A stretch of 64,000 nucleotides of DNA, taken from positions 11,026,501 through 11,090,500 of the forward strand of contig NC_081817.1 in assembly GCF_030704535.1 (NCBI RefSeq), read 5' to 3'. The stretch is from Vitis vinifera. Its lineage: Eukaryota > Streptophyta > Magnoliopsida > Vitales > Vitaceae. Positions within the stretch are counted from its first letter, which is position 1. Every line of letters begins with the position of its first letter. Shown here in pieces: positions 52,205 through 63,439 of this stretch. A program made the position numbers and the translations under genes. Under the pieces are notes generated by a model, which saw only the letters and a list, made by a program, of their open reading frames with translations, ran no database searches and was not told the DNA's origin.

Positions 52205-52477
52205 ATGACCAAGTATGTGAAGCTCCGTAAGTGCAAGCTCAGCCAGGATGACCCCTGCTCGCCACCACCGGACTCCGGTGATCACCCGCCTCCAATTACG
52301 CGTGTTAGTCCACACGGTGGTGGTGGTGGTGACACCCATAAGGTGAGGAGACTTGTGGAAGCCATGCACAAGGTCATAATGAATAGGGAGCAGCGGCGGT
52401 GGCGGAAGGTAGGCGGGGATGGGTTTTCCGACGACTTTGAGAAGGTCGATGGTGGGAAGCAGCAGGGGCCTAGCTAA
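52205..52477 (+). CDS. Possible small protein of 90 aa, unknown family
   Basis: A single-exon frame starts MTKYVKLRKCKLSQDD, has a Pro-rich segment (CSPPPDSGDHPPP), a Gly run (HGGGGGDTHK) and a basic helical stretch (VRRLVEAMHKVIMNREQRRW), and ends in KQQGPS. Its G+C content is clearly above the surroundings, and a TATA box sits 76 bases upstream. No signal peptide, membrane segment or known domain is visible. The composition, promoter-like context and absence of transposon motifs favour a real short gene. It could also be a degenerate exon or chance ORF in a GC island. Confidence 0.5.
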   Translation: MTKYVKLRKCKLSQDDPCSPPPDSGDHPPPITRVSPHGGGGGDTHKVRRLVEAMHKVIMNREQRRWRKVGGDGFSDDFEKVDGGKQQGPS

Positions 52478-52899
52478 ATGGCTTAAGAAGTTGTATCATG
52501 TGGTGCATGCTCTGTTTCAAAATTTAATAACATCATTCACCTCTTTTTTCCAACTTATTATTTTTCTTTCTTATCTTTTTTAAACGTGGATTAATCATAA
52601 ATGAATTCTTTAGCAGAACTTGCTATTCATGCTGATCAATTTGAAAGCAACGTACACATTTTTTAAAAAAATTCTTGGGTTCAACTTAAAAGTTGAATAC
52701 TAGACATCCTTAGACCAACTTGTAAGATGAAACAAATGGGGTTAGTTAACAAATCCAATGCAGAATATGATGATCTAGTGTGATCATGGATATAATATTG
52801 AACAACAATAGGTAATGGTATGATATGTTATGGTATATAGAATTTTATCAAACACTTGATGGGACTACAATATCAAAACTATATAACTCATGTATCAAA

Positions 52900-53290
52900 T
52901 AGTTTAGTGCCTTCAACTTGGTCTATATGTACTTCTTGATACCATCTCCTCAAAACGCCTGAGTTATATCTTCTTACTCTACCCCATGATGCAATGATTG
53001 TATCTTCAAAAACCACTTTATCAAAACTATTTTATGATAGTAGGTGGTGCTTTCTTTTCTTCCACTCTTCCTTGATCAACCTGGTTTTAGAGAACTTACA
53101 AGGAATTTGGGGTGTATTTTCTTTCAATGGATTTTGCAACTTCACTCTTTAAGCAACTTGTCCTCCCCTTTTCATCATCTCAATAGGGTCATCATACTTT
53201 GAAATTAGGCTATGCCATTGTCTTGCTGATTTCCTTCTTCTATATATTTGGGTGCTAAACTCTAGGTCTTGTGCCCTCATTAACTTTACT
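52900..53290 (-). pseudogene. Gypsy integrase C-terminal remnant
   Basis: The minus strand gives, with frame changes, a chain like RKSARQWHSLISKYDDPIEM followed by KRGGQVA and VKLQNPLKE. This corresponds to the 'KYDGPF.V..RVG.VAYRL.LP' segment near the C-terminus of plant Ty3/Gypsy polyproteins. A further segment (about 53020-52930) encoding RRYNSGVLRRWYQE might be the chromodomain-side tail. No other part of the element is recognisable. Confidence 0.5.
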
Positions 53291-53299
53291 TTTTCATCT

Positions 53300-54440
53300 T
53301 TCTTGGGAGTCCAACTACAGTATGAAGTTTCATTATTTGCATTATAATATCATTTATTTATACCCTTATATCTAAATCTTATTCATTTGTATATTCATAT
53401 AATAATCTAAATTTCATCTCACATATTCAAATGTCCGAATTCGTTATTTACAGGTTCCACTATGACACCATGGTATTTTCCCTTTCTTACCGTTTTTTCC
53501 TTTTTGTCCTTTGCTTTATCGAGCTTCTCTTTTCTAGTCCTTGTAAACCTATTGTTTGTAGGACATCTATTATCACCCGTCTTCTCTTGGCTACTTCTAA
53601 TGGCATTGATGGTTATTGCCCTATAGCAATCTCAAAGGGAAATAGACTAATTTGGGTTAAGTCTGAAAAATTCTGATGTTAATATGAATAATTTTTTTTA
53701 GTTTACAAAGACTTTTATTTAATAAATTCAATGCATTAAGTTTTGTTTAATTCGAAATTCATGCATATATTAACATTTCTTCAAAGATGCATTGCCCCAT
53801 ATGTTGATATATGTACTTTTCCAATTATTAAGTAAAATCTTGTACTTGCTCAATAAATTTGCAAACTTTTTTCAATTTTGTCCTTAAGCAAATGAGTTAT
53901 GAATCAAACAATTCTTAAGGAGTGGATTCATTAACAAGTCTACTATTTTTTTTTTCTAAAAATAATTTATATTAAAAAAGACTAATTTAATATCATAATT
54001 TCTCAAACCAAAACTAGTTCAAAATGATTATGTAAATTTTTCTTTACATATAATAGTTTTTGACAAATTTTTTAACTAGGCAAAGTGACTTTAAATCCTA
54101 TGAGACATATTTTTTAATGATTTTAATAGCTTTTAAAAATAATTTGGAACTCGAAAATTATACCAATTATATATTACAAAAAGAGCAAATCAATCTACAA
54201 TACTGTGATACTAATTGAGGAGTATATATATATATTAAGGAAAATTAGTTTATTTGCATATTTTAAAAGGTAAATTTTATTTATTATAATAATTATTTTA
54301 AATAAAAATATTATTATTACTAATCATTTATCAAAATATTATTATTTATTTTAAAAAGTAAATACAATTAATGGATTTATTAAAATATTTATATCATGAT
54401 TCATTTTTAAAATTTTCTAACATCCTGACTCATTTTTAGT
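53300..54440. other. Intergenic DNA, no gene recognised
   Basis: AT-rich sequence with one 81-codon open frame (53431-53676) lacking any domain. Past 54440 the base composition rises and a 5' leader for the phosphatase-like gene is plausible. The spliced leader may use a donor near 54597 (ctag|gtaaag) and the acceptor at about 54820 (tttcag|tgtt). Confidence 0.35.
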
Positions 54441-54861
54441 GAAAAAAAATTGGTAACTATTGGCCCCTTCTTAATCGTCGGCCACCAACTATTCATTGTT
54501 CTCAGAATCTCAAAATTGGTCATCAAGGAAAGTATATGCCTTGTTGAAAAATGGGATTGGGTCCCAATTCCCAAGTTGAGTTCTTCTTTTCATCTAGGTA
54601 AAGGCCCTCCAAACAGTGATCGTGGGCGTTTCCTTGTTTTCCTCAACTGGGTTCGTCTTGTTTTCCACCTTTCTTGAATATTTTCTTTTGTGATTTCATC
54701 AAATAATCTGCGTATTCTGTAATTATCCGCCTTCTATGCTTGCAGGCACAACAACCCAACAATTGTGGAACCCTCTTTAGTAATTTGAAGGGGCTACTTG
54801 TTCTTGTTGTTTTTGGTTTCAGTGTTGAATATTGCATCTGGGTGTGAACAGTGAAGCTGCG

Positions 54862-57800
54862 ATGGGTGTGGGAATATCAGTTTTGATAGGATTGAAGGCG
54901 ACAGCGATGTTCTTTTTGTTTGCATCCCTTAGAATCTATGGTTTCACATTTTTATCCATGCCCTTTTTGTATGCTTCTCTAGTTTCTTTATTAGTATCCA
55001 TAGCTGCTCACCCCTCGATCAATCTCCCCATGCTTCTGGGGAAGAACCCAGATGGGAGTTTTCCCATCTGGGCAATTATTATGTTCAGTCCATTCTTGTA
55101 TTTTGTTCGATTGTTTTCCATTCTGCGAAGATTCAGTAATAGGGAAGAGCCTTATACCGAAATTTATGAGGGTATCTATGTTGGAGGGTGGCCTTCTTCG
55201 CCTGATAATTTGCCACCCGGTGACCCTGCCATTGTGGATTGCACTTGTGAGTTTCCCAGGGCTTCGCATTCTGTGGGGAATGCTTATCTTTGCGTTCCAA
55301 CTTGGGACACGAGGTCTCCTCAACCTTCTGAAATTGAAATGGCTGTTCGATGGGCTTGTCGAAAGAGAGAGCAGAAAAGGCCCATCTTTGTTCATTGTGC
55401 ATATGGTATGATATGAACATTCCTTAACTGGTGAAACATACTTGTTTTATAGTGTAATTTTTTGTTGGTGCTTTTATCTTGGTTTGGGTGCCACTCATAT
55501 ACAACTTGAATTGCTGGTAAAGAATCATATAAATTTGCAATACTACTTGTATCGGGGAAAATCTAGGTGATGGTGGTGAGGCTCTCCTGTTAGATTTTTT
55601 CACTTGAAATAGAGATGTGATAATTAACCCAAAAGGTCAATTTCATCTTAATTTAAAAAAAAAAAGAAGGAAAAACAAAAACCTCAATTGCATTAAGCCT
55701 CGATTCTCAACTTGGATCACATCACTTGTTATTAGTGAAGACATTGGCCATTCTTACTCATTATCTTAATATTTAAGCTGATACTTTTGCCTCATCTTGT
55801 GATCTTTTTCCTCATCTTAATATCTATCCTTTCATTTCTAATTCTCCATTTTTCTCCTGCCACTGCTGCATAATATCATGATTTATTATATACTAATGTT
55901 GTAGACATTTTTGTTTGATTACCTCATATTCTGAGCATGAAGCATGACTATTCTTGTTATTATCTTATGAGTTATGGTATGTATCTCAACCTTTGAAGCA
56001 TCTCTATGCATACATGCCTACTTTAAATTTATGAGCAATGCCCTGTTCGATTTCCCCTTTCAACTAGATAATGTGAATTGTTTTGTCTTGGGAATCTTAT
56101 AGGCGTTAAAATTTTGATCCTTTGCTTTTTACTCTTAACTTTACTTTACTTTGGCTGGATATATGTTATGTTAACCTGCTCTGTCTTAAACCATTTTTTC
56201 TTTCATTTTGAAGCGTCTCATTATTGCTGAAGTCAGCAAGGTGTTTTCTTGGTGGGAACTAGGAGCTAGTGATCCGTTTTTTGACTAAGTGACACCTAGA
56301 CCAGGAAAACAATTAGCACCTAAACAGTCACCTGTTACTATTGCTTAGCTAGATAGGTCCTTAGGCACTTTGGTATGACATGTAGGCTATTTATAGTTCC
56401 TCGGAAACTATTTTTGCTTATGATATTGGCCAAAAGGGAATGGAGGAAATCAAGTTGATTTGGCTGCTGGTAAATTGCAATTCTTTTTTGTTTTCCCTGA
56501 CTCCTCCTTCTGGTCCTGTTCCTTTGTCGCATGCCTTTTTCTTTGGACCCAATAATCCTACTGGCCTCAGTAGGTCTCTTGAACCCCAGTACTATCTCTC
56601 ATCCCAAGTCCAACCCTCACCTAAAGGCCTTTGAGAACTTGGCTTCTGTCTCCTCTTGGTATTCCTACTGCTGAACCTATCACAGATTCAGTGGATCCCA
56701 AATCCCATGCTTGTGATTCTTTCCCTAGGTTGGATATGCAACAGAATGAGGAATCATTTGATAGTGAAATTTGGGATTATTAAAAGCATATTAGTAGCTA
56801 TGGAGCATAGTTAAATGAGCTCCAACAGTTTTTCAACTGGTATGAATTAACTTAGACCCATCAGCCTAGTTAAAAGTTTGTAGTTAGATCATAGCCAAGG
56901 TCCTCACTAAATGTATTCTAGGAGTGCTCCATGATGCTATTTCTTATTTCCAAGGAGCTTATGCTAATGGGAGACAAATTCTGGATTTCAGTTGATTTGC
57001 CAATTAAATTATCAAGGAGAAAAGGTGGTTTAAGAAGGAAAAAGTGTTTGCTAAAATGGACTTTGAGAGCTTATGACCATGTCAAGTGGGATTTTTGGAC
57101 CATACTCTAGTTCACATATTTCTGGTTATAGATGACATAGTTGAATGTGGGGTTGCCTCACTGCCAAATTTGCAGTGTTTATTAATAGGAGGGTGGGTTT
57201 GGGTTGAGGCTTCTAGAGTGGTTTGGCAAGAAGATTCTTTGTTTCTCTTTTTCTTTACCCTTGTGATGGACATTCTTTGTGGCATGGTCCACAAGATTGA
57301 AAGCTTAGGTTTTGAGAGGGTTTGAAGTCAAGAGTGAGTGAATAAATGTGTTATTTCTCCATGTTGAATGATTAATTTTCCTAAAATTTTAAGCTTGTAA
57401 AATTTAGGTTTATAATAGATATCATGCTTTTCAACACTTCCCCTCACGTGTAGCCTCTTTTTTTAGGTGTACATGTGGGCTTAATAAATTGGGGAAATAA
57501 ACTTACAGTGGTGAGGTTTGGGCCCATGACCTCTTACCAAATAAAGCTTTGATACCATGATATTCTTAGATTGGGTTTTGACCATCTCATTTGAAAATCA
57601 ATTCATATCTAGTGAGGATAGACTAAGCTGTTTATAGCATTTGACCACCATCATTTAGAAGACTCATCCCTGGGTTTAAGAGTGACATTGTTGCACCCCA
57701 ACAATCCTTCCCCCAACATAACGCTTTTGTGGCCCAAACCTATGACCCTGTCTTTAATACCAATTTGTGGAACATTGGGAAAATGGAATTAACTTATGAT

Positions 57801-60800
57801 TTGGATTTTAGGAGATAGAACAAAGTAGTATGAGAGAAGTTGTCAATGAAGGTAACAAATGATCTAGAACTTGAAATGTTTAGAATTTTAGAGGGTCATC
57901 AAACATCAGTATGCGTTAAACTAAAAGGAGATGTTTCCTTTTTATTTCTTCTTGGAAAAGGCACATGATGGTGTTCTACAACTCACAAACCTCACTATGA
58001 AAATCATGAGATTTAGTTTTGCCAAACAATGTGGGAAACAATTTTTCCTAAAGAAAGAAAGGTGGGTGCCTCAACTGTTTGTGCAATAGCGATATTTGAT
58101 CAACTTTTGAGGTATTTTTAGTGGTAACAAGAGCTTGTGGGATAGAATCATCAATCTTCCAATGTGTATTAAAGTAGTAGAGTCCACCTTTCCTCTCACC
58201 ATGCCCAATCATCCTCCCTGTTATCTGGTGATTAAAAAGGCCATGTGAAGGGGTAAATGTTACAAATCAATTCATGTCTTTAATGATTTTATTGACAAAC
58301 AAGAGATTACAAGACTAGTTTGGAATATGTAACACAGTTTGCAAGGTTAGAGGAGTGATGGAGGCTATGCCTTGACCAATTATGGAAGAAAAAGTTCCAT
58401 CAACAACCTTTACTTTCAACCTACCTGAAAGTATTGTGTAAATGGAAAAAAAAAATTGAAGTAACTTGTCATACAATCAGTAGCATTGGAATCAATGATT
58501 CAAGTGCCTGATAAACAATCTTTGGAGGCACTTAAAGCTTCAATATTACTTGTTTAGACAAAAGAACATAAGGTAGTATTTGTAGTAGGGATTTGGCCAT
58601 GGGTTTCAATCTGGTTGAGAAGTGTTTTCATCTTTTCATAATGCTCCTTGCTTAGTAAAACAGTTTCTATGTGCTGGTAATGATCTAATTCCAGCCATAA
58701 GCTTTGCAGATTGCAGTTTATTGTAATATTCAGTCATAGGCCAACTTCCCTTCTTAGTAGCATGAATTTGACATTTCAACTTATATACTTGTGTCATTAT
58801 TCCAATCTTGGAATAAGTTTGATTGACAGCATCCCAAGTCTCTTTGGCAGTGGAGAGAGACAAGCATGTTTGGTTAATCTCTGGCTGCATGAAGTCAGGT
58901 TTTGATTTGGCACCCTTGACATTACCTATCTTCCCTCCAATCAAAAAAAGATGTTACCTATCTTCCCTTTATTTTTAATGAAAAGTTTGTCTGATTGGGA
59001 TCATTGCAGGAAATTCTGGCCAATGAGCTTTTGATTGGTGATTTGGTGTAGGGCTGTCTTTGTGAATGGTAGATGAACATGGTAAGGTTTGGAGTGTAGG
59101 AGGGATTGAATCGTAGGGGCTGTTTGAGAGAATGGTGTTTTTAATAGTTTCAGAGATTTTGGGGAAATCACAACATTTTTTGTTTTTTTGGAGAAAACAA
59201 GAGATAACCTCAAGGGAATTATAATGAGGAATTAAGTTACCAACAATTAAGGCTGGTTTGGAAAAAAAGGAACCAAGTTATATTTATGAAGGCTATATCT
59301 GGCTAAGCAATGAAGGCTTTATGGATCTTGGCAATGCTAGACTTTCTGTTTTGATAACATGATGAAAAACCAATTCTCCTAAAGGCTTAAGACCGTAGGA
59401 TTTGAGTTCACAATGTATATCATGTTCTCTAACACTCCAATTTGCAAATGATACTATTTTTTTGTTTGTTTCTAGATCTCCCATATGAAACTCATTTGAG
59501 AATGTTTGTCTTGGTCTCAAGCTTGCCTCAGGGTAAAGATAAAGAAGAGCTCACCATTGGGAGTTATCCTCAATTAGAATTGAGTAAGTCATTTAGCCTT
59601 CCCTCTAGGTTGTGAAACTAGGGATTAACCTGCTGACTACCTTGGCACTCCCTTGGGGAGGCAACCTTAGAGTGCCTTCTTTTTTGAAGCCTATTATTGA
59701 CAATGCATTTTAAGTGTCTAGTTGGTTACAAGAAAACCTATCTTTTGTTCAGAGGTAGAATCAATCACATCCACTCTAGTCTTGCTCAATTCAACCTATT
59801 TTCTCTCCCTTTCAGAATTTCATCTTCCATGGTTGCTGGCATTTGGAAAATTCAGCGGAATTTTCTTTGATTTGGACATTGATAATTTTATTCAATGGGG
59901 AGTGGTGTGCAAGACTAAGGCTCAGGTAGTTTGTGGTTGGGGGAGAAATTTCAATCCATTAAGTCTTCATGGTTAAGTGGTCGAGGAGATTCCTTAGGGT
60001 GCAAGACTAAGGCTCAGGGAGTTTGTGGTTGGGGGAGAAATTTCAATCCATTGAGTCTTCAAGGTTAAGTGGTCGAGGAGATTACTTAGGGTGCAAGCCT
60101 CTCTTTGGCATTTTGTTATTGAGAGTAAATCTGGGTTGTGGGCTAATGGTTGTGATGCCTATAATGGGGTCAAGAGTTCATATCAAAGACTAAACAGATA
60201 TTTCATATGGGTATTGGGTCTTTCTTCATCTTTTCCAATTCGATGTTGACAATAGATCTAGGATTAGATTATAGGAGGATCCATGATGTGGAGATCATCC
60301 TCTTTGTTGATAGCCTTGACTTTATGCTCTTGCGAAGTGTAGTAACTGCCATATTTTCCCATTTGTTTCTTCCCCACTAATTCTCCCTCATGACATTTTG
60401 ATTTTTATGAAAACCTCAGCATGAAATTGTTGATCTTGATGCCCTCTTTTCATCACTTGAGAATACTGTCTTATTCTCACTTTCCTTGGATAAGAGACCA
60501 AAATTGGGCTTGGATGGGGTAGGTCTATTTCTCCTAAATCCTTCTTTGTTTTCCTCTCTAAAAATAAAAAATTCAATTATTTTTCCACCAGCCAAATAAA
60601 GTTGGAATTCTAAAGCTCTCCTGAAAGTTCAAGCCTTTGTAGGGCTAGTTACTCATGAAAGTACAACAACTTGATGGAGCCAAGAGATTGATGCAAGGTG
60701 TATAACCCTGATAGATGTGTTCTTAAAGTGGGAGTCACCAAACTGCTTGTTTTTAATTGTCCCCTTTGTGCATGTTGTGGCAATTTATTTTCTCTTTATT

Positions 60801-61853
60801 AGGTATTCGGTGGGTGACTCCAAAAAAAATTATAACATATTTGTTATTTTCTTTTAGGGCTTAGGTGGGTGTTCTAGGAGTAACTTACTTTTGAACATTG
60901 CACCTTGCTTACCATACTGTAGCTTATCTAGTTGGAGAGGAATGCTGGGATATTTAAGAATAGACATAGACCTTTAACAGAGTTGTGGGAAGTAATATGC
61001 TTCTTGACTTATTTTGGGTATTATGTATAACGAAGGAGCATGCATGCATTCCAATTTAGTCTGATCTGTTTGGAGTAGGTGCCAGTCTGATTGCCCTTAT
61101 TACAGAGTGTAGGGGTATTGAGCCTTTGTTTAGGGTCCTTTTCCTTTTCAAAGCATATTCACATCCTTCTTTGTATTTCTTCCTTTAATTTAAATAATGT
61201 TTCTCTTTTCCATATCCCAAAAGGCCAAGCTTATGCCACTTTAACGTTGCTTATATGAGATTTCTTTTATTTGACCTTCCAAATTCTTGTATTTAGGATT
61301 TCAGTTCTATGTCAACAGAACCACCACTTTTGAAATTCATCCATAATCTTTGAGCATGAACCCTGAAGCAAGAAAGCTCCTTTGTCATTTTGGTTGAAGC
61401 AGGCTGTTGTAACTTGGACTTGTTTAATGTCACAATCCCATATGCTGTCAGTATCCATAGAAGCAACTAAGAATGATTTCATTTGAAATTTAGAATCCAT
61501 TATGTTTAGTTATCGTTCATATTGGTGCTTACTACTTTCTTGCTAGCGTTCTCACACATGGTTGTCTTTTACCAAATAGATTTCCACATTTTGATCCTTT
61601 TATGTTTTCTTTAGGTCATGGAAGAAGTGTTTGTGTGATGTGCGCACTATTAGTCGCTCTGGGCGTGGCAGAAGATTGGAAAAACGCTGAGAAGTTAATC
61701 AGAGAAAAACGACCTTATATTCAAATGAATGCCCTCCATCGCAAAGCCTTGGAAGAATGGTCGAAACACCGGCTGTCTTCTCCTAAAAGGAACGAGGAAA
61801 TGGATGTAAGTTGTGTAATTAGGTCTAATGCTTCTGGAGGATCAATCAGATAG
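54862..61853 (+). CDS. Membrane-anchored dual-specificity-phosphatase-like protein
   Basis: Two coding exons, 54862-55405 and 61615-61853, joined in phase, encode 260 aa. The ATG at 54862 is chosen because the frame upstream of it has no ATG. Three hydrophobic segments occupy roughly residues 3-24, 26-52 and 72-92, followed by a cytosolic-type phosphatase fold: IYEGIYVGGWPSS, AIVDCTCEFPR, CVPTWDTRSP and the loop HCAYGHGRS (C179, R185), the HCx5R(S/T) signature of protein tyrosine and dual-specificity phosphatases. The catalytic Cys and Arg come from different exons, because the intron interrupts the Gly codon between them. All key residues are present, so activity is plausible. The substrate is unknown; the closest annotated plant proteins are called 'YnbD-like' or 'phosphotyrosine phosphatase superfamily'. 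The 6.2-kb intron is filled with transposable elements. Confidence 0.9.
56840..57361 (+). mobile_element. Decayed LINE, RT part (left of the Copia insertion)
   Basis: Fragments in shifting frames read RPISLVKSL, CILGVLHDAISYFQGAYANG, AKMDF followed by AYDHVKWDF, and ending with RQEDSLFLFFFTLVMD. These are successive motifs of a plant L1-type reverse transcriptase. The sense matches the host gene. A proline-rich segment at about 56440-56640 may be more of the same element. The continuation of the RT is at 59440 onward. Confidence 0.75.
57362..59434 (-). mobile_element. Copia element with 75-bp LTRs, internally degenerate
   Basis: The 2073-bp element is bounded by the 5-bp target duplication CTCCA (57357-57361 and 59435-59439). 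LTRs are 57362-57436 and 59360-59434, each 75 bp and TG...CA-ended. On the minus strand the right LTR is followed by TGTTATCAAAACAG (59359-59346), a decayed tRNA-Met primer-binding site. The left LTR is preceded by the polypurine run GAGGGGAAG (57445-57437). Gag is visible at about 58944-58640 (LSTAKETWDAVNQTY, MTEYYNKL). GRMIGHGERKGGLYYFNTHW and the start of a pre-integrase zinc region lie at about 58220-58050, and RSFVTFIDNFS near 57860. Reverse transcriptase and RNase H are absent, and stops and frameshifts are frequent. Confidence 0.85.
59440..61195 (+). mobile_element. Decayed LINE, C-terminal part (right of the Copia insertion)
   Basis: Reading on from the Copia insertion: LGINLLTTLALPWGGN, SFLKPIIDNAF and RGRINHIHSSLAQFNLFSLP (RT end). 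Near 60600 comes KALLKVQAFVGLVTH, then FNCPFVHVV near 60760 (zf-RVT), and APCLPY with LIWLERNAGIFKNRHRPL near 60900-60975. These complete the LINE begun at 56840, in the same order and orientation. The 3' end is placed near 61195 from the T-rich tail and is approximate. The copy is full of stops. Confidence 0.75.
59907..60090. repeat. 92-bp tandem duplication (two units)
   Basis: Units 59907-59998 and 59999-60090 both start GTGCAAGACTAAGGCTCAG and differ at about four positions. A third start (GTGCAAGC) follows at 60091. The duplication lies within the decayed LINE, so it is younger than the LINE itself. Confidence 0.85.
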
Positions 61854-62162
61854 GTCAGAAAAGAAAAGTGAGTGACACTCTTAGTTGTATTTCCTCACAA
61901 TGACTTCGACTACCATTATTACTTGCTGCATTGTATTATTCCAAACTGCTTGATATATAATAAAGAGAATGATGATGTTCCCAGTTCCTGTGTGACTGTG
62001 ATACGATTCCTCATAAGCTGTATAGCCTTAAAACTAATAGAATACATAGACCTACAACTCTAGAGCAGTTGTTGACTTCATCAAAATTACCAAGGTCTCG
62101 TTTCTTATATTGTTCCTGAGCTCAAAACAAAGCTTAAACAACCATAAGAAATGGATTAAAAC

Positions 62163-62270
62163 CTGTAACTTGAGGAATTCAGGATCCTTGTTCTGTCCTT
62201 TGATGATATGATCAATGGGGTCAGTCTCGAATTCGACCTCCTTCTCAATGAGGCACACTCTACAATACCT
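62163..62270 (-). pseudogene. Phi-class glutathione S-transferase exon fragment
   Basis: On the minus strand the segment reads CRVCLIEKEVEFETDPIDHI and then IKGQNKDPEFLKLQ. It stops at TTACAG|GTTTTAA, a usable donor exactly where phi GST genes have their first intron. It corresponds to residues of about 15-50 of the N-terminal thioredoxin-like domain. Upstream the usual start (a MxxKVYG...SP segment) is not recognisable, and the next exon (PFGQVP...) is not found within the following 300 bases. I regard it as an isolated exon copy or the remains of a lost gene. The surviving part looks little decayed. Confidence 0.7.
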
Positions 62271-62991
62271 ATACCTTCTTTGTCTTAGGCATTGCATGTA
62301 CTATTAATCAGTAGGTTAAAAAATATGGTTCGAATAATTATTAATAAATAATCTAAATTACCTCAAAAACTTTAGAAATATGTTCTCATACTTGGGTTGC
62401 TAATGACACGTCAAATTTAGAGATTAGAAAAGTTTTTCTTAAAATTGTTTATCAAATGGTCAAAATGAATAGTAAAGACCTATGTTAATATTTTATTGGA
62501 AGAAATCTTCTAAAAGTCGGTCAAAAGTCAATAGTTTAAAATTTTTATCATGTTTGACTTAAAAAGTGGAAATTTAGAAAATTAAATTTAAATTTGGATA
62601 AAAATTTAGTTGAATAGATTTTAAAATTTTGAATATTAAGTATATTTTGAGAATTATTGCAATTATTATTAGGTACTTACCACCTAGTGAAAAAAACTAG
62701 TGCCGAATTATTATAATGAATTGTTAAAAGATAAATTGAATTTAAAATTATAACGAATTAATTTAGTTTTTATAATTGAAATTAATAATTTTGGTTTTGG
62801 AGCATTAATTAAGTTGGTAAAAATATAGGTATATGATTAGAAATTAAATTTTATTATGAAATAGGACATTTAATTTAGAAAACAAATGCAACAGTTAGAA
62901 ATATAAATATATATAATATAAATTTAATTTTTGGGGAATTGAAATATGTTTAGGAATATGTACAAAAAAAAATAATATGGAGTAGTTGTGA

Positions 62992-63033
<42 letters not shown>
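62992..63033. repeat. (AAT)14 microsatellite
   Basis: Fourteen uninterrupted AAT units, likely to be length-polymorphic. Confidence 0.9.
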
Positions 63034-63034
<1 letters not shown>

Positions 63035-63439
63035 GGGAATAAGTTGTAAGGAAAAAAAGAGAGAAAAAAAAAGAAAGTAAATGTGAGAAAAAATAAGCCG
63101 TTGCCAAAAAAATATTAAACAGGTGGAAAGGTACCATAAAAAAAGAAAAGAACAAAAAACAGAAGGAAGGAAAGGTGCTATAGAGTTGGGTTTTGAATCC
63201 TAATAAGGTGGGTCTGTTTTTGAAATTCTAATTTAATCTATTTTAGTAAAATTTTTTGTGGATATTATTATAAAAAACACCACATAAGGCTAAATTAACT
63301 TTTTCACACACAATATAGGTCTTTAAAATCCAACTAATTTTTCTTCATTAGCAAGTAAGTATATAAATTACTAGAGCTTATTTTGGTACCATATAATCCA
63401 TTACATTCCCAAAATGTAGCAAAAAAATAAAGCTAAATA

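Noticed and set aside
62895..63155. Minus-strand ORF with a long leucine run
   Set aside because: It is the antisense reading of the (AAT)14 microsatellite and adjoining A-rich tracts.
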